Numbered from the stretch's first letter, positions 10,564 through 19,026 are shown. The stretch: DNA of 39,731 bases from Planctomycetota bacterium (GCA_016872775.1 VGZA01000057.1:1-39731); one strand, 5' to 3'. The notes: generated from the sequence alone by a model not told the origin. Numbers and translations: made by a program.

Positions 10564-11001
10564 ATGCCTGCCAAGGATCGCCGTGCCATCCTGGAATGGT
10601 GCCTGCGCCGTACCGACCAGTTGGCGGTGGCACTGATGATGGCCGTCAGCGCCGGCCTGCTGGCAAGTACGATTGTCTGGCAGGTAGTCATCCATCATCG
10701 CTGGATCGACATCGAACGCGACTTTGTCGCGCCTGAGGAATTTCGCGTGGATCTGAATCAGGCCGACTGGCCCGAACTGGCTCTGTTGCCCGGCATTGGT
10801 GAGACGGTTGCTCGCAACCTCGTGCGGTATCGCGGCGAACATGGGCCGTTTCGGTCATTGCCGGAGTTGTTGCGGGTACCGGGGATCGGACCGCGTACGC
10901 TCGAAAAAATCGGCCCGCATCTGGAACCGTTTGAAAACGTCGAACCACGGGAAAGCCCGGGGCGCGTGCAACACCCGGATCGGCAAGGGGACACCCCGTG
11001 A
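10564..11001 (+). CDS. Membrane-anchored ComEA-like helix-hairpin-helix protein
   Basis: A 145-residue protein with one transmembrane segment at about residues 19-42 ([20 protein letters not shown]) and a ComEA-type double helix-hairpin-helix domain at about 62-122: [19 protein letters not shown], then [18 protein letters not shown]. Such domains bind DNA backbone non-specifically. In competence systems ComEA sits outside the membrane and receives incoming DNA; the topology here would put the domain outside too if the N-terminus is inside. A G-rich Shine-Dalgarno (GGGGGGAGA) ends 2-3 bases before ATG 10564. The stop overlaps the GTG start of uvrB by 4 bases, so the two are coupled. No comEC is visible in the window, so a role in DNA uptake is only a possibility. 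Confidence 0.85.
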   Translation: MPAKDRRAILEWCLRRTDQLAVALMMAVSAGLLASTIVWQVVIHHRWIDIERDFVAPEEFRVDLNQADWPELALLPGIGETVARNLVRYRGEHGPFRSLPELLRVPGIGPRTLEKIGPHLEPFENVEPRESPGRVQHPDRQGDTP

Positions 11002-13064
11002 ATTTTCAGCTTGAACCGCCATTTTCACCTTCCGGCGATCAACCGCAGGCGATTGCGGCTTTGGTGGACGGATTGCGTGCCCGAAAACGGCACCAGACTT
11101 TGATGGGTGTGACCGGCTCCGGCAAGACGTTTACCATGGCCAACGTGATTCAACAGATCGATATGCCCACGCTGGTGATCTCGCATAACAAGACTCTGGC
11201 GGCGCAGCTGTACAGCGAGTTTCGCGAGTTCTTCCCGCACAACGCCGTGCACTACTTCGTCAGCTATTACGATTATTACCAACCGGAAGCCTATATTCCC
11301 CAGCGGGATATCTATATTGAAAAGGATGCCTCGATCAACGATGAAATCGACCGGCTGCGGCTGGCGGCCACCAGCGCGCTCTCCCACCGCCGCGATGTCA
11401 TCATCGTCGCCAGCGTCTCCAGCATCTATGGCTTGGGGTCGCCCGAGGATTACCGGAAGATGATTGTGCCGCTGCGCAAAGGCGCCTCGATCGATCGGGA
11501 CGAAATGCTGCGACGACTGATCGATATCCAGTACGATCGCAACGACGCCGCCTTTGAACGAGGCCGGTTTCGGGTCCGGGGCGACTGTGTGGAGGTCTGG
11601 CCGTCCTATGAGGAATTTGCGGTGCGGGTCGAACTCTGGGGAGACGTGATCGACCAGGTTTCGATCATTCGCCCGGTTTCCGGGGAAACGCTCTCGACCA
11701 CCGACGAGTTCGTCGTTTATCCGGCGAAGCACTTTGTCATGCCCGAGGATCGCATTGCCCAGGCGATCGAAGTCATCCGCGCGGAACTGGAGGAGCGATT
11801 ACAGGAGCTGCGGGACCAGGGGAAACTGCTCGAAGCGCAGCGGTTGAACGCGCGCACCCGGTTTGACCTTGAGATGATGGCGGAAGTCGGCTACTGCCGG
11901 GGAATCGAAAATTACAGCCGCCCGCTCTCGGGCCGCCCCCCAGGTTCGCCGCCGGATACGCTGTACGATTTCTTTCCGGAAGAGTTCCTGCTGGTGGTAG
12001 ACGAATCCCACGTCACTGTACCTCAGATCCGCTCGATGTACTTCGGGGACCGCAATCGCAAGTTGACCCTGGTCGAACATGGTTTTCGTCTGCCGAGCGC
12101 GTTGGACAATCGTCCGCTGACGTTCGAGGAGTGGGAACGCAAAGTGAAACATGCGGTGTTCGTTTCGGCGACGCCGGGGCCGTATGAGTTGGAAAAGTCC
12201 GGCGGCGAAGTCGTCGAACAGGTCATCCGACCGACCGGGCTACTCGACCCGCTGATCGAGGTCTTTCCGGCGCGCATCCAGGTGCCGCATCTGGTCGAGC
12301 AGATTCGCGAGCGGGCGAAGGTTAAGGAACGGGTGCTGGTCACGACGCTTACCAAGCGGATGGCGGAAGACTTGTCGGCCTATCTCTCCGAAAAGCAGGT
12401 GTCGTGCAAATGGCTGCACAGCGAACTGGACGCGTTTGAGCGCGTGGAGTTATTGCGGGATCTTCGTGAGGGGCATTTCGACGTGCTGGTGGGCGTGAAC
12501 CTGCTTCGGGAGGGACTCGACCTGCCCGAAGTCTCGCTGGTGGCGATTCTGGACGCCGACAAGGAGGGATTCCTGCGCAGTGAGACCTCGCTGATCCAGA
12601 CGATCGGGCGGGCGGCGCGCAACGTGAACGCAAAGGTGATCCTCTATGGTGACCAGGTCACCGCATCGATGCAGAAAGCGATCGACGAAACCCGTCGCCG
12701 CCGCGCCATGCAGGAACGCTACAACGCCGAACATGGCATCACGCCAGAAACGGTCCGCTCGCAGATCCGAGCCGGGATCGAAGCCCAGGCGGCGGCTCAC
12801 CGCCGCGCGAACGAGGCCGCCGGCCGGTCGGACGAAGTGCAATACGTGACCGAGGAATACGTGAATGAGCTCGAGGCGGAGATGCTGGAAGCGGCCGAGG
12901 CATTGGACTTTGAACGGGCGGCCGCAATCCGCGATCGGGTCCTGATCCTGAAGCAGTCGATCGGGCGGAAGTTGAGCGAAGTTAGTACCGCCAAGGCCGG
13001 CGACGCCAAGGCCGGCCGCGGCCGCAAAGGAAGGGCTAAAATCCCCCGACCTAAGCAAAAGTAA
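10998..13064 (+). CDS. uvrB: Excinuclease ABC subunit B
   Basis: UvrB is the damage-verifying helicase-like subunit of nucleotide excision repair. It is loaded by UvrA and then recruits UvrC. The 688-residue length is normal. Visible features are the Walker A motif GVTGSGKT at residues 37-44, the beta-hairpin region [20 protein letters not shown] that clamps DNA, the DEAD-like VVDESHVT, helicase motif VI region QTIGRAARN, and a C-terminal UVR domain (about 620-660, [20 protein letters not shown]) that contacts UvrC. The tail is Lys/Arg-rich. The start is GTG 10998 inside a GTGA overlap with the upstream helix-hairpin-helix gene; AAGGGG precedes it. Confidence 0.98.
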   Translation: MNFQLEPPFSPSGDQPQAIAALVDGLRARKRHQTLMGVTGSGKTFTMANVIQQIDMPTLVISHNKTLAAQLYSEFREFFPHNAVHYFVSYYDYYQPEAYIPQRDIYIEKDASINDEIDRLRLAATSALSHRRDVIIVASVSSIYGLGSPEDYRKMIVPLRKGASIDRDEMLRRLIDIQYDRNDAAFERGRFRVRGDCVEVWPSYEEFAVRVELWGDVIDQVSIIRPVSGETLSTTDEFVVYPAKHFVMPEDRIAQAIEVIRAELEERLQELRDQGKLLEAQRLNARTRFDLEMMAEVGYCRGIENYSRPLSGRPPGSPPDTLYDFFPEEFLLVVDESHVTVPQIRSMYFGDRNRKLTLVEHGFRLPSALDNRPLTFEEWERKVKHAVFVSATPGPYELEKSGGEVVEQVIRPTGLLDPLIEVFPARIQVPHLVEQIRERAKVKERVLVTTLTKRMAEDLSAYLSEKQVSCKWLHSELDAFERVELLRDLREGHFDVLVGVNLLREGLDLPEVSLVAILDADKEGFLRSETSLIQTIGRAARNVNAKVILYGDQVTASMQKAIDETRRRRAMQERYNAEHGITPETVRSQIRAGIEAQAAAHRRANEAAGRSDEVQYVTEEYVNELEAEMLEAAEALDFERAAAIRDRVLILKQSIGRKLSEVSTAKAGDAKAGRGRKGRAKIPRPKQK

Positions 13065-13165
13065 CCGGTGGCGGCCGAACCGCCGGTCGATCCACGGCGT
13101 ACGGAGTGCAACAGGGCCACCCCCATATCACCGAATCACGGTCGAACCACGACCGCGGAAATATT

Positions 13166-13175
13166 GGAATATTCC
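13166..13175. promoter_or_regulatory. Perfect 10-bp palindrome GGAATATTCC upstream of sigma factor gene
   Basis: The palindrome lies about 48 bp before the preferred sigma-factor start in the 158-bp space after uvrB. It could be an operator, but one short palindrome is weak evidence. A G/C hairpin (GGCGG at 13070-13074, CCGCC at 13080-13084) just after the uvrB stop has no T-tract and is not a convincing terminator. Confidence 0.2.
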
Positions 13176-13222
13176 CGACTTCGCCCGCATCGATTCTGAT
13201 GGCAGCCTGTCGAGGGTTCGTA

Positions 13223-13894
13223 ATGGTCCCGGACGAAAGTGGAAGCGACCAACCGACTTCGGCGGCACTCCGAGCATCCGACAATCACGTCGTGCCCCCT
13301 CCGCGGTCGACCAGTCTGGAACCCCCCAGCCTGGAGAAAATCGTTCAGGATCTGCACGCGCCGATTTACCGATACCTGTATCGGATGGCCGGTACTGTCG
13401 CCGACGCCGAGGATTTGACGCAACAGACATTTCTACTCGTCCAACGGAACCTCGGCCAGCTGCGGGAAATCGACCGACTGCGGCATTGGGTCTTCCGGAT
13501 CGCGCGGAATCAATACCTCCAGTCGCGGCGCAAACGGGTTCCGTTGCCCGCATCGACCGCCGAACTGGTTGTGGATCAGTTGCCTGCCGAAAACGACGAT
13601 TACAGCCCGATCGACAGCGAACATTTGCAAAAGGTGCTTAACGAACTTTCCGACGAACACCGGCTGATCCTGATGATGTATTACTTTGAGGAGCTACCTT
13701 ACCGCGAGATCGCGGAACAGCTGCAGATTCCGATCGGGACGGTCATGAGCCGTCTGGCGCGGGCGAAGGAAAACCTGCGGGCTCGTCTCCAACAGTCCGC
13801 CGCGCCCCAGCCAGGTGATCGTGGATCGGAGTCGCTGGCCAGAGCCCGAGGTAACAGTAACTGTCCCAATTCCCTGGGGATTTCCCATGGTTGA
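13223..13894 (+). CDS. ECF-type RNA polymerase sigma-70 family factor
   Basis: A 223-residue sigma factor with only regions 2 and 4, as in the ECF group. Region 2 lies at about residues 40-110 (LHAPIYRYLYRMAG, DAEDLTQQTFLLV, HWVFRIARN) and region 4 at about 135-195 (LSDEHRLILMMYYFEELPYR, EIAEQLQIPIGTVMSRLARA, a helix-turn-helix that reads the -35 element). The preferred start is ATG 13223, with GAGGG six bases upstream; an in-frame ATG at 13199 is possible and the frame is open further upstream. The N-terminal 35 residues are Pro/Ser-rich and not conserved-looking. The stop overlaps the next gene's ATG by 8 bases, so the next product is a likely regulatory partner. Confidence 0.92.
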   Translation: MVPDESGSDQPTSAALRASDNHVVPPPRSTSLEPPSLEKIVQDLHAPIYRYLYRMAGTVADAEDLTQQTFLLVQRNLGQLREIDRLRHWVFRIARNQYLQSRRKRVPLPASTAELVVDQLPAENDDYSPIDSEHLQKVLNELSDEHRLILMMYYFEELPYREIAEQLQIPIGTVMSRLARAKENLRARLQQSAAPQPGDRGSESLARARGNSNCPNSLGISHG

Positions 13895-14666
13895 ACCACT
13901 GCGAACCGAGTGGGAACGCCGATTGATGGGCGCACTGGGGGATGTTCCAGTTCCCGCGGGACTGCTGCGCCGCGTATCGGATCGAATGGGCCTTGTCGAC
14001 GACGACGCTCGATCACGCGACAATCCTCCGCGAGACGTCGCCGCATTCGAAGCGGCCGTCTTGGACGCCGCCGCTTTGGACGGCCGTGCAAGCGATCCGG
14101 CCGTTGCTGGTGTGCCTGGTGACGTTCAATTGCCCGAACGATTCAAGGTGCGGATGCTGCTCGCGTCGGCAGGTTTGGTAGTGGCAATTGGGCTCCTGTT
14201 CGTCGGATTCGCCTGGTTCACGAACAGGGTCGCGCCGCATTCCGAATTGCGCGATCAGGCGATTGGCTGGACGCTGACATTGCCCGAACAGTGGCTGCCG
14301 CTCGAAGCCATGGAATTGGAACCGCCCGTGCCGGCACAGTTGCGAACCTCGCCCGTTGCCTGCCAGAGAATCGCCACCCGCTACGACGCGAATACGATGG
14401 TCTACTTGCTTGACCCGCAATCGCGTCGCGCCGTCTTGTTTGCGTTTCGACAAACGCCTCGGGTGGGACTCGGCGCAAGCGTTCGGAATCTGGGTGGGAT
14501 CGGAGGGTGGGAGATTGCCGCCTGGGAAGACGGCAACGTCGTATATGTGCTGTCGGTGAATGCGCAGAAAGGGCAACGCCTTGATCAGCATCTTCGTTAC
14601 AGCGAACGGGTTGCAGGCAATCGGGATAGGGGAGGTGGATGGCGTTTGTCGTTCCAGCAGTCGTGA
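13887..14666 (+). CDS. Single-pass membrane protein, possible anti-sigma factor
   Basis: A 259-residue protein encoded in an 8-base overlap with the sigma-factor gene. The N-terminal region (residues 1-88) is hydrophilic and predicted cytoplasmic; one transmembrane segment lies at about 90-112 (MLLASAGLVVAIGLLFVGFA); the remainder would be extracytoplasmic. This topology and the gene order match ECF anti-sigma factors. The usual zinc-binding anti-sigma motif (HxxxCxxC) is absent from the cytoplasmic part, so the assignment rests on position and topology. The preferred start is ATG 13887 (MVEPLRTEWERR), with GGGGA six bases before it; an in-frame GTG at 13815 lies deep in the sigma gene. The C-terminal domain (LPEQWLPLEAMELEPP, YDANTMVYLLDPQSRR) is not one I recognise. 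Confidence 0.7.
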   Translation: MVEPLRTEWERRLMGALGDVPVPAGLLRRVSDRMGLVDDDARSRDNPPRDVAAFEAAVLDAAALDGRASDPAVAGVPGDVQLPERFKVRMLLASAGLVVAIGLLFVGFAWFTNRVAPHSELRDQAIGWTLTLPEQWLPLEAMELEPPVPAQLRTSPVACQRIATRYDANTMVYLLDPQSRRAVLFAFRQTPRVGLGASVRNLGGIGGWEIAAWEDGNVVYVLSVNAQKGQRLDQHLRYSERVAGNRDRGGGWRLSFQQS

Positions 14667-14793
14667 TTCACTGGGCCGCCGCATCGCGATACGGTCCGAC
14701 TGGGCCTGACTAAAGGTAGGCGGAATATTTGCCGGCTAAGTCGGCTAAGCCTGTGGCGCCTATGGCAGGTGTGGCGCAGGGGGAGCGTTTTTC

Positions 14794-14814
14794 GCTGGGG
14801 CTGGAAGCCCCAGC
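14794..14814. repeat. Perfect 9-bp inverted repeat with 3-base loop
   Basis: GCTGGGGCT at 14794-14802 pairs perfectly with AGCCCCAGC at 14806-14814 around a GGA loop. No T-tract follows the hairpin on either strand (a short T run precedes it on the plus strand), so it is not a normal intrinsic terminator. It could be a member of a dispersed REP-like family. Confidence 0.6.
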
Positions 14815-14820
14815 CACGGC

Positions 14821-14841
14821 CCCGTAACCCGTAACCCGTAA
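14821..14841. repeat. Three tandem copies of a 7-bp unit (CCCGTAA)
   Basis: The unit CCCGTAA occurs three times head to tail, followed by a degenerate CCCAACC. It is non-coding and lies 7 bp after the hairpin at 14794. Confidence 0.8.
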
Positions 14842-14988
14842 CCCAACCCGCAGCCTCTCGCCCTTCGCCACAACAGGCACTCGACCAGACTTCTTCATTT
14901 TCTCATGTGCTGCGGTCGAAGTTGATACGGGCCAGCGATGGCTGGATGAAGCGGACAAAGATTGCCATTGTAAGCAGGGGAGGATTCC

Positions 14989-15510
14989 ATGCGGATGTCG
15001 TTGATTGTGTCGTTTGCTGCATTGTCGCTTTCCGCGGCTACCCTGGTGGCACAGCAGTCTGTTGATCAGGAAGGCGAGCCAGGTCTGGACGGCCTGCCGA
15101 TGCTCCGGGAATCCCTGCCACCCCTCCCGCAAGGCGATCGATTTGGCATCGAACGTAATCAGGACTTCCGATTCGACGCACCGCGCCGCGCGGTGAACTC
15201 ACCCGCATTCGATACGCCGTCGATGAGTACCGATCTGTACATCTATCTCCAGGAACAGCGGAAGGCGGAAGATCCGAAGTACATTGTGCAGCGTCGTGCT
15301 GCCCTGAAAGCCGAGCAGCGAGAGCGTCGGCTGGCGGCGATGAAGTGGTACGGGCTTTCGAATACACGCCCGGTTGCCAACTCCGTTCCGGTCATGGGCA
15401 GCTACTCGCCGACGTGGGTCGGCAATAGCTGGAACGCCTATCATTGGGTGCCGGTCAGCCACGCGGCGCAGACCGCGTTGATCATCGAGCATCATCACAC
15501 GCGTCACTAA
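14989..15510 (+). CDS. Small secreted protein of unknown function
   Basis: I do not recognise this 173-residue protein. The N-terminus is a clear signal peptide (MRMSLIVSFAALSLSAATLVA, cleavage likely near VAQQS). The mature part is charged, with an Arg/Lys/Glu-rich helix around residues 85-115 (YIVQRRAALKAEQRERRLAA), then a region rich in Trp, Tyr and Asn (SYSPTWVGNSWNAYHWVPVS) and a His-rich end (EHHHTRH). The start is supported by GGGGAGGA six bases upstream. It follows the sigma/membrane-protein pair after 322 bp and is separated from the downstream operon by 180 bp, so it is probably transcribed alone. Secretion and the histidine tail suggest an envelope protein that may bind metal; this is inference only. 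Confidence 0.75.
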   Translation: MRMSLIVSFAALSLSAATLVAQQSVDQEGEPGLDGLPMLRESLPPLPQGDRFGIERNQDFRFDAPRRAVNSPAFDTPSMSTDLYIYLQEQRKAEDPKYIVQRRAALKAEQRERRLAAMKWYGLSNTRPVANSVPVMGSYSPTWVGNSWNAYHWVPVSHAAQTALIIEHHHTRH

Positions 15511-15654
15511 TCGCACGGACGCAGCCGACAGGATCACTCCTGGCATTGTTTGGGCCGCATGGTTGGGCGGGAGTGTCCGCAGCGAACGGACCGCGAATTG
15601 GATACGGCAGGACCATTTCTGGCGGCACCTGCTTTCATGCCGGACTGAAATCGT

Positions 15655-15666
15655 CGACAATTGTCG
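15655..15666. promoter_or_regulatory. 12-bp perfect palindrome (CGACAATTGTCG) upstream of catabolic operon
   Basis: The palindrome ends 24 bp before the ATG at 15691 and just upstream of the GGGAG ribosome-binding site. Its position fits an operator for a dimeric repressor of the three-gene operon at 15691-19026. No regulator gene is adjacent, so the binding protein is unknown. Confidence 0.35.
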
Positions 15667-15690
15667 CATCACGAACAGGGAGTGCTGCGA

Positions 15691-16647
15691 ATGAACGACG
15701 ATACGACCGCGCGGGAGATCATTACGGTTCTGGGGACGATTCGTCCCGATGAAATGGGTGTGACGCAGACGCACGAGCACTTGTTTCTCGATGCGATGGA
15801 CCACTATCCCGGTTACGGTTACCAGATGGTGATCGATGACGAAGAGGTGATGGTCCGTGAAATCGAGGAGTTTACGAAGCGAGGCGGCCGCACGATTTGT
15901 GATGTGACGTTGGATGAAATCGGCCGGGACCCGGTGCGGCTGGCGCGATTCGCGCGGCGGACCGGCATTAACGTCCTGATGGGTTGTGGCTGGTACCGCG
16001 ATTTTGGATACCCGCCGATCGTTGCGGAGCGGACGAGTCGCGAACTGGCCGAAGTGCTGGTTCGAGAGATCGAAGTCGGTGTGGGGGACACGGGCATTCG
16101 CGCCGGCTTCATTGGCGAGATCGGGACCGGGCGGCACCATGTTAGCCCGGGGGAGGAACGGGTATTCCGCGCAGCGGCGCTGGCTCAGGCACGCACTGGA
16201 GTTGCGATCACGACCCATACCACGCGTTGGGGAACCCTGGCCCTGGAGCAGATTGCCATGCTGCAGGAGTTCGGCGCGGATCTGTCGCGCGTCATCATCG
16301 GTCACCTGGGTGACCGTGTCGGAGCCCATTATTTGCTGCCGATCGCGGAAAAGGGGGTCTACCTGGAGATCGACAACATTGGGTATCTCGATTATCAGCC
16401 GGAGTATGTCCGAGCCGACAATGCCGCGGCGCTGGTGCGGGCTGGCTTTGTCGATCGTATCCTGCTCTCGGAAGACATCTGCATGTTGAATCACCTCAAA
16501 TACGCCGGTGGGAAAGGCTACGGCTACCTGCTCGAGGTGTTTGTGCCCCTGTTGCGGGAACGTGGGGTGACCGACGAGCAGATCCACCAGATGCTGGTGG
16601 TGAATCCGGCTCGAGTCTTTTCGCGGAGCTGCCGCGATGCCGGCTGA
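15691..16647 (+). CDS. Phosphotriesterase-family metal-dependent hydrolase (probable lactonase)
   Basis: A 318-residue amidohydrolase-superfamily TIM barrel of the phosphotriesterase-homology type. All metal ligands of the binuclear site are visible: H28 and H30 in THEHLF, the bridging acidic residue E143 in GEIGT (glutamate in place of carboxylated lysine, as in PTE-homology members), H176 in TTHTTRW, H205 in GHLGD and D262 in LSEDICM. Close relatives studied so far hydrolyse sugar lactones or phosphorylated furanose lactones, so lactone opening is more likely than organophosphate hydrolysis. The preferred start is ATG 15691, with GGGAG 8 bases before; the frame is open to a TTG at 15661. 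The 3' end overlaps the next gene by 11 bases. Confidence 0.9.
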   Translation: MNDDTTAREIITVLGTIRPDEMGVTQTHEHLFLDAMDHYPGYGYQMVIDDEEVMVREIEEFTKRGGRTICDVTLDEIGRDPVRLARFARRTGINVLMGCGWYRDFGYPPIVAERTSRELAEVLVREIEVGVGDTGIRAGFIGEIGTGRHHVSPGEERVFRAAALAQARTGVAITTHTTRWGTLALEQIAMLQEFGADLSRVIIGHLGDRVGAHYLLPIAEKGVYLEIDNIGYLDYQPEYVRADNAAALVRAGFVDRILLSEDICMLNHLKYAGGKGYGYLLEVFVPLLRERGVTDEQIHQMLVVNPARVFSRSCRDAG

Positions 16648-17848
16648 TATTTACGGGCGATTGGGCATTCCGACGGTGATTAATGCGGTGGGATATGCGA
16701 CGCGCGTCGGCGGCAGTTGTCCCGATACGGAAGTGGTCGAAGCGATGGCTTCCGCCAGTGCACGGTACGTTGAGATTGACGATCTACAGGATGCGGCGAA
16801 TGACCTGATTCGCCGCGCGACAGGCGCGGAAGCAGGTATTGTGACCTGCGGAGCGGCCGCCGCATTGACGCTGGCCGCCGCCGCGTGCCTGGCGGGAAAC
16901 GATCCCGAGATCGTCGACCAGTTGCCGGACACGACACGCTGCCGGCGCCGGGAGATCATCTATCCCGCGCCCGGACCGTTTGACTATGACCATGCGATTC
17001 GCATGTCTGGAGCCCTCCTGGTGGTGGTCGATTACGCGGCGACGGATGCGCTGGCGCGGATCGAACAGGCGATAAATGATCGTACCGCCGCAATCGGCTT
17101 TGTCTGGATGGGCGTAGCGGGAAATCCACGCCTGACCGATCTCGTTGCGCTGGCGCACCGACACGGACTGCCGGTCATTGTCGACGGTGCCTTCGCGATG
17201 CCGCCCGTCGAGAATCTGACCGAGCTTATTCGCAGCGGCGCGGACCTGGTGGCGTACAGCGGCGGCAAACATCTGGGCGGGCCGCAGGCATCCGGAATCC
17301 TCTGCGGTCGCGGCGACTTGATTCGCAGTGCCTGGGTGCAGATGGTCGATATGGATGTTCGGCGGGGAACCTGGTCGTTGCAGTCGTGGGTGGAATGTGG
17401 TTGGATTGCGCGACCGCCGCGCCACGGAATCGGACGATCGATGAAAGTCAGCAAGGAGTCGATCGTCGGGGTGATGGTCGCACTGCAGCGATATGCGCAT
17501 CGCGACCACGCCGCCGAACAATCCGCCTGGCAGTGCACCGCCGACGAGATTTACGCCGGCCTGCGCGATTTGTCTCGGTTGCGAATTACCCGTCATCGGC
17601 AGGCCCTCAACGGCCAGCCGTACGCCATGCTCGAAATTGAATCCGGAAGTCCGCCCGACGGATTTTCCGTTCGCGATTTGATTCTGGCGTGCCGCAAGCT
17701 GCCGCGCAAGATCCTGCTGGCGGAGGACGAGCGTTCGCCCGATCGAGCGTTCCTGTACACTCAGTGCCTGCAGCCTGGAGATGCCGCAGAGATCATTGCT
17801 GCGTTCCGCGCCATCCTCCTTTCCCATGATCAACTCGTCCGCGAGTGA
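16637..17848 (+). CDS. SelA/DgaE-like PLP-dependent enzyme
   Basis: A 403-residue fold-type I PLP protein of the selenocysteine-synthase-related group, which includes D-glucosaminate-6-phosphate ammonia-lyase (DgaE). Visible marks are GIPTVINAVGYATRVGG at the N-terminus, the phosphate-binding CGAAAALTLAAAACLAG, the VDGAFAMPP aspartate and the Schiff-base lysine K211 in YSGGKHLGGPQ. It is shorter than true SelA and no selenocysteine tRNA or selB is seen, so it is not selenium transferase. Family knowledge suggests beta-elimination or ammonia-lyase chemistry on an amino acid or amino sugar acid. It overlaps the lactonase gene by 11 bases and the amidohydrolase gene by 4, so the three products are made together and presumably act in one pathway. 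The exact substrate is unknown. Confidence 0.85.
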   Translation: MPADIYGRLGIPTVINAVGYATRVGGSCPDTEVVEAMASASARYVEIDDLQDAANDLIRRATGAEAGIVTCGAAAALTLAAAACLAGNDPEIVDQLPDTTRCRRREIIYPAPGPFDYDHAIRMSGALLVVVDYAATDALARIEQAINDRTAAIGFVWMGVAGNPRLTDLVALAHRHGLPVIVDGAFAMPPVENLTELIRSGADLVAYSGGKHLGGPQASGILCGRGDLIRSAWVQMVDMDVRRGTWSLQSWVECGWIARPPRHGIGRSMKVSKESIVGVMVALQRYAHRDHAAEQSAWQCTADEIYAGLRDLSRLRITRHRQALNGQPYAMLEIESGSPPDGFSVRDLILACRKLPRKILLAEDERSPDRAFLYTQCLQPGDAAEIIAAFRAILLSHDQLVRE

Positions 17849-19026
17849 ACGCCATGCATGCTGCCATACACTCCTTGATACGCAACGGCGAACTCTACGA
17901 CGGAACCGGCTCCGCGCCGTTTCGCGGCGATCTGCGGATCGCCAACGGCATGATCACCGAAATCGGACCGCGGCTCGCTTCGAAAGGTGAACCTGTAATC
18001 GATGCGGACGAACGGATCGTGGCACCCGGCCTGATCGACCTGCACGTGCACGTGTTCAGCGGTGTCGGGCTCTACTCGATCGAGCCGTTCGAGGCCGGCT
18101 TGCGAACGGGCGTCACGACGATGCTGGACACCGGAACGGCCGGCGCGCTGACCTATCCGAATTTCGAGCGTTTCGTGATTCGCCAGGCCGCCGAGGAGAT
18201 CCATGCGCTGCTGAATATCTCGATGATCGGCTGCATCCAGGGGCATCCTGACTTCCCGCCGTACATGGGCGACTTGAACGACGGTCGGCATGCCGATGTC
18301 CCCTCGGCTGTCGCGTGCATCCGGCAGTACCCCGAACGGATCGTCGGCACGAAAGTGCGCCTGACGTCGGGGTTGGCGAATGGCGAGGAAAAAAACGAGC
18401 GGGCCGGATTCGAGGGTGTGCTCGGCGCCGCCGAGGAAACCGAGCGGCCCTGCATGGTTCATCACATTGCATCGCGGATTCCGATCGAGACGGTCCTGCG
18501 ATCGCTGCGGGCCGGCGACACCTACACCCACTTGTATCACCCGCGCGAAGACCACGGCTTCGACCAGCGCGGCGCACCGCTCGATGCGATGTGGGAGGCG
18601 CGGGAGCGGGGTGTGCTGTTCGATGTGGGGCACGGCGTCGGCGCGTTCGCCTGGCGCGTCGCCGAACCGGCCTGCCAGCAGTTTGGCTTCTGGCCTGACT
18701 CGATCAGCACTGACCTGCACCGGTTCAATCTGCACGGCCCGGTCTACGACATGCCAACGACGATGAGCAAATTCCTGTACCTGGGCATGCCGCTCGAAAA
18801 AGTCATTCGCGCATCGACGTCCGTCCCCGCGACTGCCATGCGGCTGCAGGAGCGGTTAGGAACATTGCGCACCGGGTACCAGGCGGATGTCGTGTTGCTC
18901 AAACGCGAAAAAGGAAACTTTCCGTTGCTCGACGTGGAAGGACAGATTCGTCACGCGACGGAGCGCCTGATTCCGACCATGGTTTGCAAACGCGGAATCT
19001 GGTCGCAATGCGCTGGCACCCCGTGA
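17845..19026 (+). CDS. Amidohydrolase/deacetylase family metallohydrolase (cog3964, EF_0837-like)
   Basis: A 393-residue amidohydrolase-superfamily enzyme. It has the first metal motif H67-V-H69 (GLIDLHVHVFSG), a lysine in GTKVRLTSGL that may be carboxylated, histidines in MVHHIASR and THLYHPRED, and the final aspartate in SISTDLHRFN. The C-terminal beta-sandwich returns with RTGYQADVVLLKREKG. The group contains dihydroorotase-like hydrolases and deacetylases; in other bacteria its genes are often beside a SelA-like PLP enzyme, as here, which supports a shared pathway. The start may be GTG 17845, which forms a GTGA overlap with the previous stop, or ATG 17854; neither has a strong Shine-Dalgarno sequence. 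It is the last gene of the operon. A 6-bp hairpin (CACGCC/GGCGTG, 19053-19067) follows but lacks a T run. Confidence 0.88.
   Translation: MNAMHAAIHSLIRNGELYDGTGSAPFRGDLRIANGMITEIGPRLASKGEPVIDADERIVAPGLIDLHVHVFSGVGLYSIEPFEAGLRTGVTTMLDTGTAGALTYPNFERFVIRQAAEEIHALLNISMIGCIQGHPDFPPYMGDLNDGRHADVPSAVACIRQYPERIVGTKVRLTSGLANGEEKNERAGFEGVLGAAEETERPCMVHHIASRIPIETVLRSLRAGDTYTHLYHPREDHGFDQRGAPLDAMWEARERGVLFDVGHGVGAFAWRVAEPACQQFGFWPDSISTDLHRFNLHGPVYDMPTTMSKFLYLGMPLEKVIRASTSVPATAMRLQERLGTLRTGYQADVVLLKREKGNFPLLDVEGQIRHATERLIPTMVCKRGIWSQCAGTP

Larger units (their letters stand above)
14667..14988. other. Intergenic stretch with hairpin and short tandem repeat, no gene seen
   Basis: This stretch of 322 bp lies between the membrane protein and the small secreted protein. 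I see no coding region with codon bias or a start signal until 14989. It holds the hairpin at 14794-14814 and the tandem repeat at 14821-14841 listed separately. The last 60 bp should contain the promoter of the 14989 gene, but no clear -35/-10 pair stands out. Confidence 0.6.

Noticed and set aside
14794-14814. Intrinsic terminator
   Set aside because: The stem is perfect but no T-tract follows it on either strand.
15199-16587. Open frame of 462 codons antisense to the small secreted protein and the lactonase gene
   Set aside because: It crosses two plus-strand genes, one of which has a complete metal-ligand set; the antisense translation looks random.
16637-17848. Selenocysteine synthase (SelA)
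   Set aside because: It is too short and there is no selenocysteine tRNA, selB or selD nearby; the DgaE-like branch fits better.
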